Notes under the pieces: generated by a model | Database searches by the model: none | The model's input: the letters and a program-made list of their open reading frames with translations, nothing else | Told to the model about the DNA's origin: nothing | Shown here: positions 1-5,561 of the stretch, piece after piece | Layout of the letters: each line of letters starts with the position of its first letter | Numbering within the stretch: position 1 is the first letter of the stretch | Source of the DNA: Candidatus Melainabacteria bacterium | GTDB lineage: Bacteria > Cyanobacteriota > Vampirovibrionia > Obscuribacterales > Obscuribacteraceae | DNA length: 12,376 bases | Assembly: GCA_014380105.1 (NCBI GenBank) | Contig: JACMKL010000584.1 | Location: 1 to 12,376 of the forward strand | Direction: 5' to 3' | Made by a program: the position numbers and the translations under genes

Positions 1-132
1 CTTCTAAATTTTGAACATATATTGGAAGATGTTCGGCTTACGTTAAATGATAATTTAATTGCTGCAAATGCAAAACTCGATGAGGCTTTACTGCGCAAAG
101 TCGATGATTTATTGAGCGTTCGTAGTCGGTAG
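1..132 (+). CDS. C-terminal end of an unidentified protein (5' end outside window)
   Basis: An open frame runs from the window edge to a TAG at 130-132 and gives the last 43 residues of a protein. They include the amphipathic stretch LDEALLRKVDDLL. That stretch loosely resembles the final helix of aldo/keto reductases (a pattern like LdeelLekIdeiL), but 43 residues are too few to assign a family. The frame overlaps the 3' end of the convergent gluconokinase gene by 24 nt, so the two genes meet tail to tail and share sequence. It could also be a chance open frame; the helical composition and the absence of a stop over 43 codons favour a real gene end. Confidence 0.45.
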   Translation, partial: LLNFEHILEDVRLTLNDNLIAANAKLDEALLRKVDDLLSVRSR

Positions 133-651
133 CTTTTTAAAAATATCATCAACTATGTGTTCGATCTGCTGTTCGGCATTGACAGCTATTGCATCATGCG
201 GTTCTTGCAAAGTTTGAAACTGACTCTTCAAAAGACTAGCTGGCATGAAATGCCCTTTTCGATTATTCAGTCTCTCTAACGCTGTTTCGTACGAAATCTC
301 GAGCATGACAAAACGCACGTCATTATCAATGGTAAGAGTTTTTCTATAAGCTGACTTCAAGGCAGAGCAAGCGACCACGCAAGATTGCCCAGAATCTTTC
401 GTTTCTTTCATTTTTGCAGCCAGAGCGGCCAGCCAGGGAGCGCGGTCTTGATCGGTGAGCGGGGTCCCTTCCCTCATTTTTGCAACATTTGAGGGCGGAT
501 GAAGATCGTCGCCCTCAATGTAAGGACAGCCCAAGCGTTGCGCCAAAGCAACACCTATGGTGGTTTTGCCTGAGCCTGATACACCCATTACAACGATAAT
601 TTCTGGCAGAGCTGAGGTCTCCGGGCTTAAGTCCAATTTCTGAAGTGCCAA
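109..651 (-). CDS. gntK: Gluconokinase (carbohydrate kinase, GntK family)
   Basis: Predicted to phosphorylate D-gluconate with ATP to 6-phosphogluconate, feeding the pentose phosphate or Entner-Doudoroff route in the cytoplasm. At 180 residues it has the usual length for the family. In order it shows the P-loop GVSGSGKT (residues 23-30), the substrate-side motif GDDLHPPSNVAKM (47-59), LTDQDRAPWL (65-74), CSALKSAYR (95-103) and RKGHFMPASLL (131-141), which together are diagnostic of GntK rather than shikimate or adenylate kinase. The start is uncertain. TTG at 651 is the first possible start because an in-frame TAG lies directly upstream; a second TTG is at 636, and the first ATG (588) sits at the P-loop itself, which is probably too late. 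No clear Shine-Dalgarno site precedes any of them. The gene is divergent from the secreted-protein gene at 789 and overlaps the gene end at 1-132. Confidence 0.93.
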   Translation of the reverse strand: MALQKLDLSPETSALPEIIVVMGVSGSGKTTIGVALAQRLGCPYIEGDDLHPPSNVAKMREGTPLTDQDRAPWLAALAAKMKETKDSGQSCVVACSALKSAYRKTLTIDNDVRFVMLEISYETALERLNNRKGHFMPASLLKSQFQTLQEPHDAIAVNAEQQIEHIVDDIFKKLPTTNAQ

Positions 652-669
652 CTATATGGATGGTACTGT

Positions 670-699
670 ATATTAACTATGGAGCGTTTACTATCACAA
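670..699 (-). promoter_or_regulatory. Possible sigma70-type promoter of gntK
   Basis: Read on the minus strand, TTGTGA (694-699) and TAATAT (670-675) are separated by 18 nt, each matching the consensus at four of six positions. Transcription would begin near 663, leaving a leader of only about 12 nt before the TTG at 651. That would fit the missing Shine-Dalgarno site, that is, near-leaderless translation. This is inferred from weak matches only. Confidence 0.28.
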
Positions 700-742
700 T
701 CGAATAGAGGTGAACTCGCCGGTTGGAGTTGCGTATTTGCTA

Positions 743-758
743 GCACCATATATGGTGC
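743..758. promoter_or_regulatory. Perfect 16-bp palindrome, probable operator
   Basis: GCACCATATATGGTGC reads the same on both strands. It lies between the divergent gntK and secreted-protein genes, 30 bp before the ATG at 789 and 92 bp before the gntK start. A two-fold symmetric site of this length in a divergent promoter region is typical of a dimeric repressor or activator binding site. The regulator is not identifiable from this window. As RNA it could only form a tight hairpin without a T-tract, so it is not a terminator. Confidence 0.45.
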
Positions 759-788
759 CATGAGTCACATCTTAGTAAGGGTGAAGAA

Positions 789-2096
789 ATGGTGAGAAAA
801 ACATTTGCGGTGGGCGCGATGTCATTGATTATGGCTGGTCAAATTTTTCCACTTGCAGTCTTTGCGCAATCAGAAAATTCCGGATTACCACCGGCAATTC
901 TTGGTGAGATTTCGGGAGATAAGGGCAGTGAAAGGCCAGCTCCGACGGTCACCCCTCCTGCTGGGGAAACTCCATCAACTTCTAGCCTCAGAATAGAACC
1001 GCAGCCTGAGCCGGTTGTACGTCCTGAATCTACAGAGAGCCATCCACAAACATCACATATAACCCCGAAAACTTTTGGCGGTTTAAAAGAAGAAGTGGCG
1101 AAGACTGCGGCTCCCGCTGCCGCTGTTCCCAAGAAGCCAGTTTTACTATTCGGCCGTCTCGAAGAAATTTCGGGCAAGGCTACTCCAACTTTCCCAATTG
1201 TTCTAAAAGCTTTGACTCCCAAAATGGATAATTCTGGTTTGCTCAAAGGACAAGCTACCGCAGGTACTCTGGCAGGTACAGTGGTCAGGTCTTATCCTGC
1301 CGATTTCCGTGGAACCTGGGGCGGCAACCTCACTTTAGCCCAAATGCAAATTGCTCCCCTCAACTATCAACTCGATCCTGATGACGCCACAAAGTCAGCG
1401 CGTATTCTTAGAAACGGGTCGGTTGGAACAGCTAATTTCACTTTCGCAACCGATGCACGTGGCAACATCACCGCCGAGCCAACGCAGATTGCGTTCATGG
1501 TTCCTGCCAATTTGACGAATGCCTACGAGCAAATGGGAGCACAAACCGGTGGTCAAGGCATGGGCAATGCGGCGATGGCTGGAATGATGAAACAGATGAT
1601 GGGCAACATGAAAGTGCCTGTTGTCATCAAATTTGGCAATTTTCAATCTTCAGCAGCAGTCACTGGAGTATCTGGCAACCAATTTTCAATCGGTGTTCTC
1701 AGCAATCGCTTGAGACAACTGAGTCCTGGCATTATGGAACAACAAATAATCACGCAAGAAAATATCAGAGTGGCTCGCACCGGAAAGCAATACAGCACTT
1801 ATAACGAAAACGTTTTTCGTTATACACAACGTGGCTCGACTCAGATGTATGTAGAAGTAGCTTCCGTCAGTTATGACATGTCTCGCCGCTTCTTGCGCAA
1901 AATGGTCTTCTACGGATATGTCAACAAAGGCGCTGTGCAACCGGATCCTACAGATCCAAATACAATGATGCAGCAGATGATGGGCGGTGGCGCTGGTGGA
2001 ATGCAACTTCCCGGAATGGGTGGATTAGGTGGAGCCGGTGGCGCAAACCCGCTTCAACAGCTGCAAGATTTACAGAAAATGTTTGGTGGTCAATAG
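789..2096 (+). CDS. Secreted protein of unknown function with Pro-rich linker and Met/Gly-rich tail
   Basis: I do not recognise this 435-residue protein. The N-terminus is a clear Sec signal peptide: basic MVRK, a hydrophobic core to about residue 25, and a probable cleavage site VFA|QS after residue 26. Residues 30-115 are low-complexity, rich in Pro, Thr, Ser, Glu and Ala, and look like a flexible linker. Residues 117-385 alternate short hydrophobic and polar stretches with many glycines and look mostly beta-stranded (for example FRGTWGGNLTLAQ at 173-185). Two Met/Gly/Gln-rich segments stand out: 246-274, inside the globular part, and 392-435, the C-terminal tail. It has no cysteines, no lipobox and no later membrane segment, so a free exported or periplasmic protein is expected. 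The ATG at 789 follows an AAGGGTGA ribosome site. The HEAT-repeat gene follows after 78 nt on the same strand and may be cotranscribed. Confidence 0.8.
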   Translation: MVRKTFAVGAMSLIMAGQIFPLAVFAQSENSGLPPAILGEISGDKGSERPAPTVTPPAGETPSTSSLRIEPQPEPVVRPESTESHPQTSHITPKTFGGLKEEVAKTAAPAAAVPKKPVLLFGRLEEISGKATPTFPIVLKALTPKMDNSGLLKGQATAGTLAGTVVRSYPADFRGTWGGNLTLAQMQIAPLNYQLDPDDATKSARILRNGSVGTANFTFATDARGNITAEPTQIAFMVPANLTNAYEQMGAQTGGQGMGNAAMAGMMKQMMGNMKVPVVIKFGNFQSSAAVTGVSGNQFSIGVLSNRLRQLSPGIMEQQIITQENIRVARTGKQYSTYNENVFRYTQRGSTQMYVEVASVSYDMSRRFLRKMVFYGYVNKGAVQPDPTDPNTMMQQMMGGGAGGMQLPGMGGLGGAGGANPLQQLQDLQKMFGGQ

Positions 2097-2174
2097 AGCT
2101 TTTACAACATTCAGCGTTTTTTTAGAACAAGCATGTAGTAATTTTGCGAGCAAATTCTCGCGTGGGTAGGAAAA

Positions 2175-2699
2175 ATGTCGGACCTTGAAAAACTAGCCGA
2201 AATCGTCGACGAGATGATTCTTCAACAAGATTACCCAGGCTTCGAGCCACGTAGTCTCAAACTCGGTTTGCCTGAAATTGTGGAAAACATGAATGGACGT
2301 GTTTTTTCTCATGCTCTGGGACACGAGAGTGTTTATGTGAGATTAGTGGCGTTAAGATGGTTTCAGGAACGTCCTGGCATAGCGAAGGCTTATTTGCCAG
2401 CGGTCATAGGTCTGATTGATCATAAAGATGAATGGGTTCGCCTCGAAGCGATTAGATTGTCTGAGCGAATTCCGCGTATCCCTGAATCCGCCGCGCTCAA
2501 AATTTCGAAGCGTCTGACCGATGAATCAAAATTGGTTCGCAAAGCCGCTTCTAAAGCCTTGGGGAAAATTCTAAAACGTTCTGTTACGAAAGACCCTTCA
2601 GTTGTTGACGCGCTGAAAGCTGCGGCTCAAGACGAAGATGTGGAAGTGCGCTTCAAAGCTCAAAAAGCACTACGTAACATCGGCGAATTCGTAGTCTAG
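2175..2699 (+). CDS. HEAT-repeat protein
   Basis: This 174-residue cytoplasmic protein consists almost wholly of HEAT-like helical repeats. The repeating signature, an acidic turn followed by V-R-x-x-A at the start of the second helix, occurs at SVYVRLVAL (52-60), EWVRLEAI (86-93), KLVRKAAS (119-126) and VEVRFKAQ (156-163), with a spacing of 33-37 residues. Such repeats normally form a curved solenoid that binds other proteins. No catalytic residues are visible, and the family resembles the PBS-lyase-type HEAT repeats common in cyanobacteria-related genomes. A TAGGA ribosome site precedes the ATG. There is no signal peptide, so it is unlikely to work directly with the exported protein encoded upstream, although the genes may share a transcript. 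The binding partner is unknown. Confidence 0.85.
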   Translation: MSDLEKLAEIVDEMILQQDYPGFEPRSLKLGLPEIVENMNGRVFSHALGHESVYVRLVALRWFQERPGIAKAYLPAVIGLIDHKDEWVRLEAIRLSERIPRIPESAALKISKRLTDESKLVRKAASKALGKILKRSVTKDPSVVDALKAAAQDEDVEVRFKAQKALRNIGEFVV

Positions 2700-2774
2700 A
2701 CAACTGAAATGAGCTGCACCACCAGGAGTGCTAATACCAACGTGCGCGGAGTGTAATCCGCTTGTGTAGCCGAT

Positions 2775-3200
2775 TCAGGTATTTTGAACTTCCTTAAGTT
2801 CAGTAAGACATGTTTGCGCATTTTCCAAGAAGTGCGATTCTTCATTTAATTCAGCTAAATAGCCGTGCTCAAAATACTGCTCAAGGTAGTTCCAGTTGTA
2901 GTCGATTGCTTTGTGAAACTCCGCGAGTTTGGCGACAATCTCATTTGATAATGCAATCACACTGGTGTAGACAATCTCTTCTTCAGATTTTGTTTTCTCA
3001 GCCAATATTTCATTTAAGACGGCATGAACTGAAGCTAGTTCGCTAGCGAGTTTATGGAAATAACGGCTGAGCATCTTCTCTTCAAGTGTAGCTCGTTTTT
3101 CTGCAAGCTTGCTGGTAGCCTGCGACAGACTGCCTAACGCTTCTGAAAGGGCTGTGGAAGCTCTCAGAGCGCTTGTAATTTCTCGTGTGGTGTTTTCCAT
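2775..3200 (-). CDS. All-helical protein of unknown function
   Basis: I do not recognise this 141-residue protein. The sequence predicts long amphipathic helices with heptad-like spacing (roughly residues 5-45, 48-72 and 74-98) and almost no glycine or proline, so a coiled-coil or four-helix-bundle fold is likely. The last 45 residues are aromatic and acidic (NWNYLEQYFEHGYL at 102-115). There is no signal peptide or membrane segment. The ATG is preceded by AAGAG about 9 nt upstream, a weak ribosome site. It lies tail to tail with the HEAT-repeat gene. The next gene upstream on its strand, the ribbon-helix-helix regulator, is separated by 234 bp of structured noncoding DNA, so the two probably have separate promoters. 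It does not resemble VapC, ParE or HicA toxins. Coding reality is supported by length, composition and the ribosome site only. Confidence 0.7.
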   Translation of the reverse strand: MENTTREITSALRASTALSEALGSLSQATSKLAEKRATLEEKMLSRYFHKLASELASVHAVLNEILAEKTKSEEEIVYTSVIALSNEIVAKLAEFHKAIDYNWNYLEQYFEHGYLAELNEESHFLENAQTCLTELKEVQNT

Positions 3201-3277
3201 AGGTTTGCTCTTAACTCTTGCGTAATTAGTCTATAACATGCTCTCTGATCACTTGCCATAGTCTCTTACAAACATTT

Positions 3278-3315
3278 AGCCGCCGCAGAGGTTGCATCTG
3301 CGGCGGCTTTATTCG
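3278..3315 (+). terminator. Strong Rho-independent terminator, + strand
   Basis: A perfect 12-bp stem (AGCCGCCGCAGA at 3278-3289 and TCTGCGGCGGCT at 3297-3308) encloses a 7-nt loop and is followed by the T-rich TTTATTCGTTT. In the minus direction the hairpin is followed by AAATGTTTG, a poorer tail, so the + strand is the better reading. No + strand gene ends nearby: the last one stops at 2699, and the DNA between is antisense to the helical-protein gene. Either a + strand noncoding transcript ends here, or the hairpin serves minus-strand transcripts arriving from the regulator gene at 3641. Confidence 0.75.
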
Positions 3316-3330
3316 TTTAAAAAGGGTTTT

Positions 3331-3421
3331 GCGCTATCTCTTGTTCAATGACTGCCACTGTCGGTAGTTGCGTCTTCTTCCAAATGTGGTGTCAAGTTGC
3401 GAAGTCCAAGAGATAGGGCGC
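3331..3421. repeat. Long-range inverted repeat, possible structured RNA
   Basis: GCGCTATCTCTTG (3331-3343) pairs with CAAGAGATAGGGCGC (3407-3421): 10 bp without interruption, then three more pairs across a 2-nt GG bulge, enclosing 63 nt. Inside, ACTGCC (3350-3355) and GGTAGT (3362-3367) form a second hairpin, with one G-U pair if read on the + strand. The element lies just past the stop codon of the minus-strand ribbon-helix-helix gene. It could be a folded RNA element, part of that gene's 3' untranslated region, or a small mobile-element remnant. No known RNA family (SRP RNA, 6S, RNase P, tmRNA) fits its sequence motifs. Confidence 0.4.
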
Positions 3422-3434
3422 TTGAATGGTTTCC

Positions 3435-3641
3435 TTACGAGAGAGTCGGAACGTATGGTTCGCTAACTTCCATCGTGCTAACTGCCAGGTGGGCTGCGCC
3501 TTGTTGTCTTCTGAAATTATCCAGATAACGACGAAGGGCTTCTCTTATCAGATCGGATCTAGTGCGGTGCTCGTGACCGGCGATAAAATCCACTTGTTCC
3601 AACATTGCAGGCGGCAATGCGATCAGTACTTTTTTGGGCAT
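3435..3641 (-). CDS. Ribbon-helix-helix (CopG-type) transcriptional regulator
   Basis: This 68-residue protein has the ribbon-helix-helix fold: a beta strand (KKVLIALP, residues 3-10), a first helix (PAMLEQVDFIAGH, 11-23) and a second helix starting with the typical RSDLIREALRRYL (28-40). Such proteins bind DNA as dimers through the strand. The last 20 residues are probably flexible. The ATG at 3641 was chosen because GAGGA lies 7 nt before it and the fold begins there. The frame stays open upstream to 3800, but those extra residues look unlike a protein domain. No toxin gene adjoins it, so it looks like a stand-alone regulator rather than an antitoxin. Its own leader holds short repeated words and a dyad (3778-3796) that could be autoregulatory sites. 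Its target genes are unknown. Confidence 0.82.
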   Translation of the reverse strand: MPKKVLIALPPAMLEQVDFIAGHEHRTRSDLIREALRRYLDNFRRQQGAAHLAVSTMEVSEPYVPTLS

Positions 3642-3777
3642 TTGCAGTTCCTCGCAGAGACAAAAAGGTTTGTTGCGAGACCATGTGTGACGCCTATCAT
3701 CAACGGTCTCATCTACACGGTTCTTAATGAAAGGTGAACCGGTCATCAGTGGTGGGGGATTCATCAACCACCCTCGA

Positions 3778-3796
3778 TGTGTATCAACTTTACACA
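3778..3796. promoter_or_regulatory. Dyad TGTGTA-N7-TACACA upstream of the ribbon-helix-helix gene
   Basis: Two exact 6-bp half-sites face each other across 7 bp, about 140 bp upstream of the regulator's ATG. Ribbon-helix-helix proteins bind short dyads and often repress themselves, so this is a candidate operator. The distance from the start codon makes that uncertain. Confidence 0.25.
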
Positions 3797-4412
3797 CCAA
3801 AACCGATATCGTAAAGGTCCGAAAGGGGCATAAACACGTTATTCATCGAGTTTGCAGCTTAAGTGTTTTTCTATAAGTCCGAAAGCCTGACACAACAAGA
3901 CTCATGCTCTAAAACATGGATTCCATGCGGGTTTTATATAGACAAAAAGTAGTGCTATAGACATATACACCCTATTGCAAGAACGAAAATACCGTGTTAG
4001 CGCTTGCAAATTCGATCGGTTGAAAAACAGCTAAAAGACTGGCTTTGGATATGCACCTGTGACTGTTTCGGATTTGCATCGGGATCTGCCTGATGGAGAT
4101 CGTCTATTCATCAGCATCTTCATTGGACTACTCAAGTCCTCAAGTCCATGATGCCGCAGTCAGCTATTCATCGCGGTTTTCAATCGCATCAAAACAGGCT
4201 TGCCATGCACTTTGCGGAGAAGTCTCAAAGTGGTGGCGTGTTGAAAAGCACAGACAGCCACATTCGCAGCGACAACAAATTTCTGCATAATTTCTACATC
4301 TTTCACTCTGAAAATCAAAAGCAGTTCATGAGCAATGTGCAAGCGATGAAATCGCCGAGCCAATAAGGCTCTCGAGAGGCAGGCTAAACTTCGAATCTTA
4401 AACGCTAATACC

Positions 4413-4605
4413 TGTAGCTATCTTGTAGCTAGCGATACCATATCTGATACCGTACGTAATTTTGAGTAGGTAACAGGTGCGCAAATGATGAGTTTTCTAC
4501 AGGGGGTGTAAACAAGCTGTAGATGTCCGTTAATGCCCGTGAATGCTAGCGTTCGAGTATCAGATCTATGTCTAAGTGGGAATACAGTATCTATCAGTGC
4601 GATAG
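4413..4605. repeat. Cluster of short direct and inverted repeats upstream of xth
   Basis: TGTAGCTA occurs at 4413-4420 and 4424-4431, an 11-bp period that places both copies on the same face of the helix. GATACC occurs at 4434 and 4446. ATCTGATAC (4442-4450) is repeated inverted as GTATCAGAT (4557-4565). GCTAGCG occurs at 4428 and 4545, and related words CTATCAG and GCGATAG lie at 4591-4605. The density of related TAGC and GATA words suggests several binding sites for one regulator, but chance in AT-rich DNA cannot be excluded. Confidence 0.35.
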
Positions 4606-4628
4606 TTTTGCTTGAAGTTTCGACACAG

Positions 4629-4634
4629 TACAAT
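4629..4634 (+). promoter_or_regulatory. Possible -10 box of the exonuclease III gene
   Basis: TACAAT at 4629-4634 matches the sigma70 -10 consensus at five of six positions. The hexamer 17 nt upstream (TTTTGC) is a poor -35 box. Transcription would start near 4641 and leave a leader of about 78 nt with the strong AAGGAG site at 4705-4710. Confidence 0.3.
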
Positions 4635-4718
4635 TTTTCTGTTGACGGCGAAAGCTTAGCTCTACTCGAAGTGCTTCGATTTGGCTAATGATGCCTAATT
4701 TGGAAAGGAGAAGGTCAA

Positions 4719-5486
4719 ATGATTTTGGCAACCTGGAATGTCAATTCACTAAATGTGCGTTTGCCGCATGTTGTGGATTGGCTAAAGACAAATGAACCCG
4801 ATGTGTTGGCTATTCAAGAAACCAAATTGATGGATGCGAAATTTCCACGCGATGCTTTCTCAGATCTCGGCTACAACGTCGAGTTCTATGGGGAAAAGAC
4901 ATACAACGGTGTAGCCATCGTATCGAAACATCCAATCAACTCAGTGTCGCGTGGACTGGCTCTTCAGGGCACTCCTCAACAATGTCGATTGATTGAAGCG
5001 GAAGTAAACGGCATACATATAATGAATGTCTACATCCCAAATGGACAAGAAGTGGGTTCCGAAAAGTATTTATATAAGTTGAATTGGCTCGACCATCTTT
5101 TCCATCATTTCAATGAGAATCATGCCAACACAACTCCGATAGCACTATTAGGCGATTTCAACATCGCTCCTGGAGATGATGATGTTTATGACCCGCTCGA
5201 AACACGCGGTTCCATAATGGTCAGTGATGTCGAGCGCGCAAGCCTGGAGCGCTTTCGCGAATGGGGTCTCTCTGACAGCTTTAGAGAGCTCGTAAAAGAG
5301 TCCGGGCAATATTCCTGGTGGGATTATCGAATGGCTGCCTTCAGGCGAAACCTGGGCTACCGGATTGATCACATTTGGGTCACAGATCCAATCAAATCAT
5401 CATTAAAGCGTGCTTGGATTGACAAGGCTCCACGAAAATTGGAGCGACCATCAGATCATGCTCCAGTACTTATTGAATTTGTCTAA
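4719..5486 (+). CDS. xth: Exodeoxyribonuclease III (AP endonuclease, ExoA/Xth family)
   Basis: Mg2+-dependent base-excision-repair nuclease that cuts DNA 5' of abasic sites and removes nucleotides from 3' ends. The 255-residue length is normal. Catalytic and metal residues of the endonuclease/exonuclease/phosphatase fold are all in place: N7 in TWNVNSLNVR, E34 in QETK, Y105 in NVYIPNG, D146 and N148 in GDFNIAP, and the C-terminal SDHAPV with D246 and H247. The motifs SWWDYR and GYRIDHIW identify the ExoIII branch rather than other members of the superfamily. The start is well supported: AAGGAG at 4705-4710 lies 8 nt before the ATG. It is monocistronic, with a gene-poor region upstream and a terminator directly downstream. 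The repeat cluster at 4413-4605 may take part in its control. Confidence 0.96.
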   Translation: MILATWNVNSLNVRLPHVVDWLKTNEPDVLAIQETKLMDAKFPRDAFSDLGYNVEFYGEKTYNGVAIVSKHPINSVSRGLALQGTPQQCRLIEAEVNGIHIMNVYIPNGQEVGSEKYLYKLNWLDHLFHHFNENHANTTPIALLGDFNIAPGDDDVYDPLETRGSIMVSDVERASLERFREWGLSDSFRELVKESGQYSWWDYRMAAFRRNLGYRIDHIWVTDPIKSSLKRAWIDKAPRKLERPSDHAPVLIEFV

Positions 5487-5490
5487 AAGA

Positions 5491-5529
5491 AAAACCGAGA
5501 CCAGTCAATACTGATCTCGGTTATTTTTT
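5491..5529 (+). terminator. Bidirectional terminator between xth and the acyl-CoA dehydrogenase gene
   Basis: AACCGAGA (5493-5500) pairs with TCTCGGTT (5515-5522), and inside it CAGT pairs with ACTG across one mismatch, leaving a 4-nt loop. On the + strand TATTTTTTG follows; on the minus strand the hairpin is followed by TTTCTTTTAG. It therefore ends both convergent transcripts, the + one 7 nt after the xth stop codon. Confidence 0.9.
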
Positions 5530-5561
5530 GCAATTTGCCGCTTTGTGTCTAACTAATTAGA

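Larger units (their letters stand above)
3642..4718. other. Gene-poor region of about 1.1 kb with short repeats
   Basis: No convincing gene was found between the regulator start and the exonuclease III start. Open frames at 4093-4290 (+), 4148-4366 (+) and 4160-4363 (-) overlap one another, lack good ribosome sites and give Ser/His/Gln-rich products of no recognised family. The DNA holds the leader of the regulator gene up to about 3800, a 9-bp direct repeat GTCCGAAAG at 3817 and 3877 (exactly 60 bp apart), TATAGACA at 3937 and 3956, a dyad CATGGA-T-TCCATG at 3915-3927, a tandem CTCAAGTC pair at 4131-4146, and the repeat cluster at 4413-4605. No rnpB, 6S or tmRNA signatures were seen. It could be a decayed gene region or hold an unrecognised RNA. 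Confidence 0.5.

Noticed and set aside
746..755. CC(A/T)6GG core of the palindrome as a CArG box
   Set aside because: That motif belongs to eukaryotic MADS-box factors. In this bacterial setting it is just the centre of a longer palindrome.
839..1246. Minus-strand open frame of 135 codons opposite the secreted-protein gene
   Set aside because: It is a shadow of the + strand coding sequence, with no ribosome site and no recognisable domain, whereas the + frame has a signal peptide and good start.
1525..2093. Met/Gly-rich segments as a signal recognition particle (Ffh M domain) relationship
   Set aside because: The similarity is only low-complexity composition. The protein has a signal peptide and no GTPase domain.
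2146..2161. GCGAG-CAAATT-CTCGC hairpin before the HEAT-repeat gene
   Set aside because: A 5-bp stem without T-tract, directly before the ribosome site; too weak to call a terminator or a regulatory RNA.
2746..2761. GCGGA-GTGTAA-TCCGC as a terminator between the convergent HEAT and helical-protein genes
   Set aside because: The stem is only 5 bp and neither side has a T-tract. It may still slow polymerase, but it cannot be called a terminator.
2775..3641. Ribbon-helix-helix protein plus helical protein as a toxin-antitoxin pair
   Set aside because: The genes are 234 bp apart with a strong hairpin between them, while toxin-antitoxin genes nearly always touch or overlap. The helical protein lacks features of VapC, ParE, RelE or HicA.
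3642..3800. Extended N-terminus of the ribbon-helix-helix protein
   Set aside because: The extra 53 residues have no domain character, while GAGGA sits at the right distance before the ATG at 3641, exactly where the fold begins.
4093..4366. Overlapping small open frames on both strands (4093-4290 +, 4148-4366 +, 4160-4363 -) as possible small genes
   Set aside because: They overlap each other, have no convincing ribosome sites, and give Ser/His/Gln-rich or scrambled products resembling no family. At most one could be real, and none can be supported.
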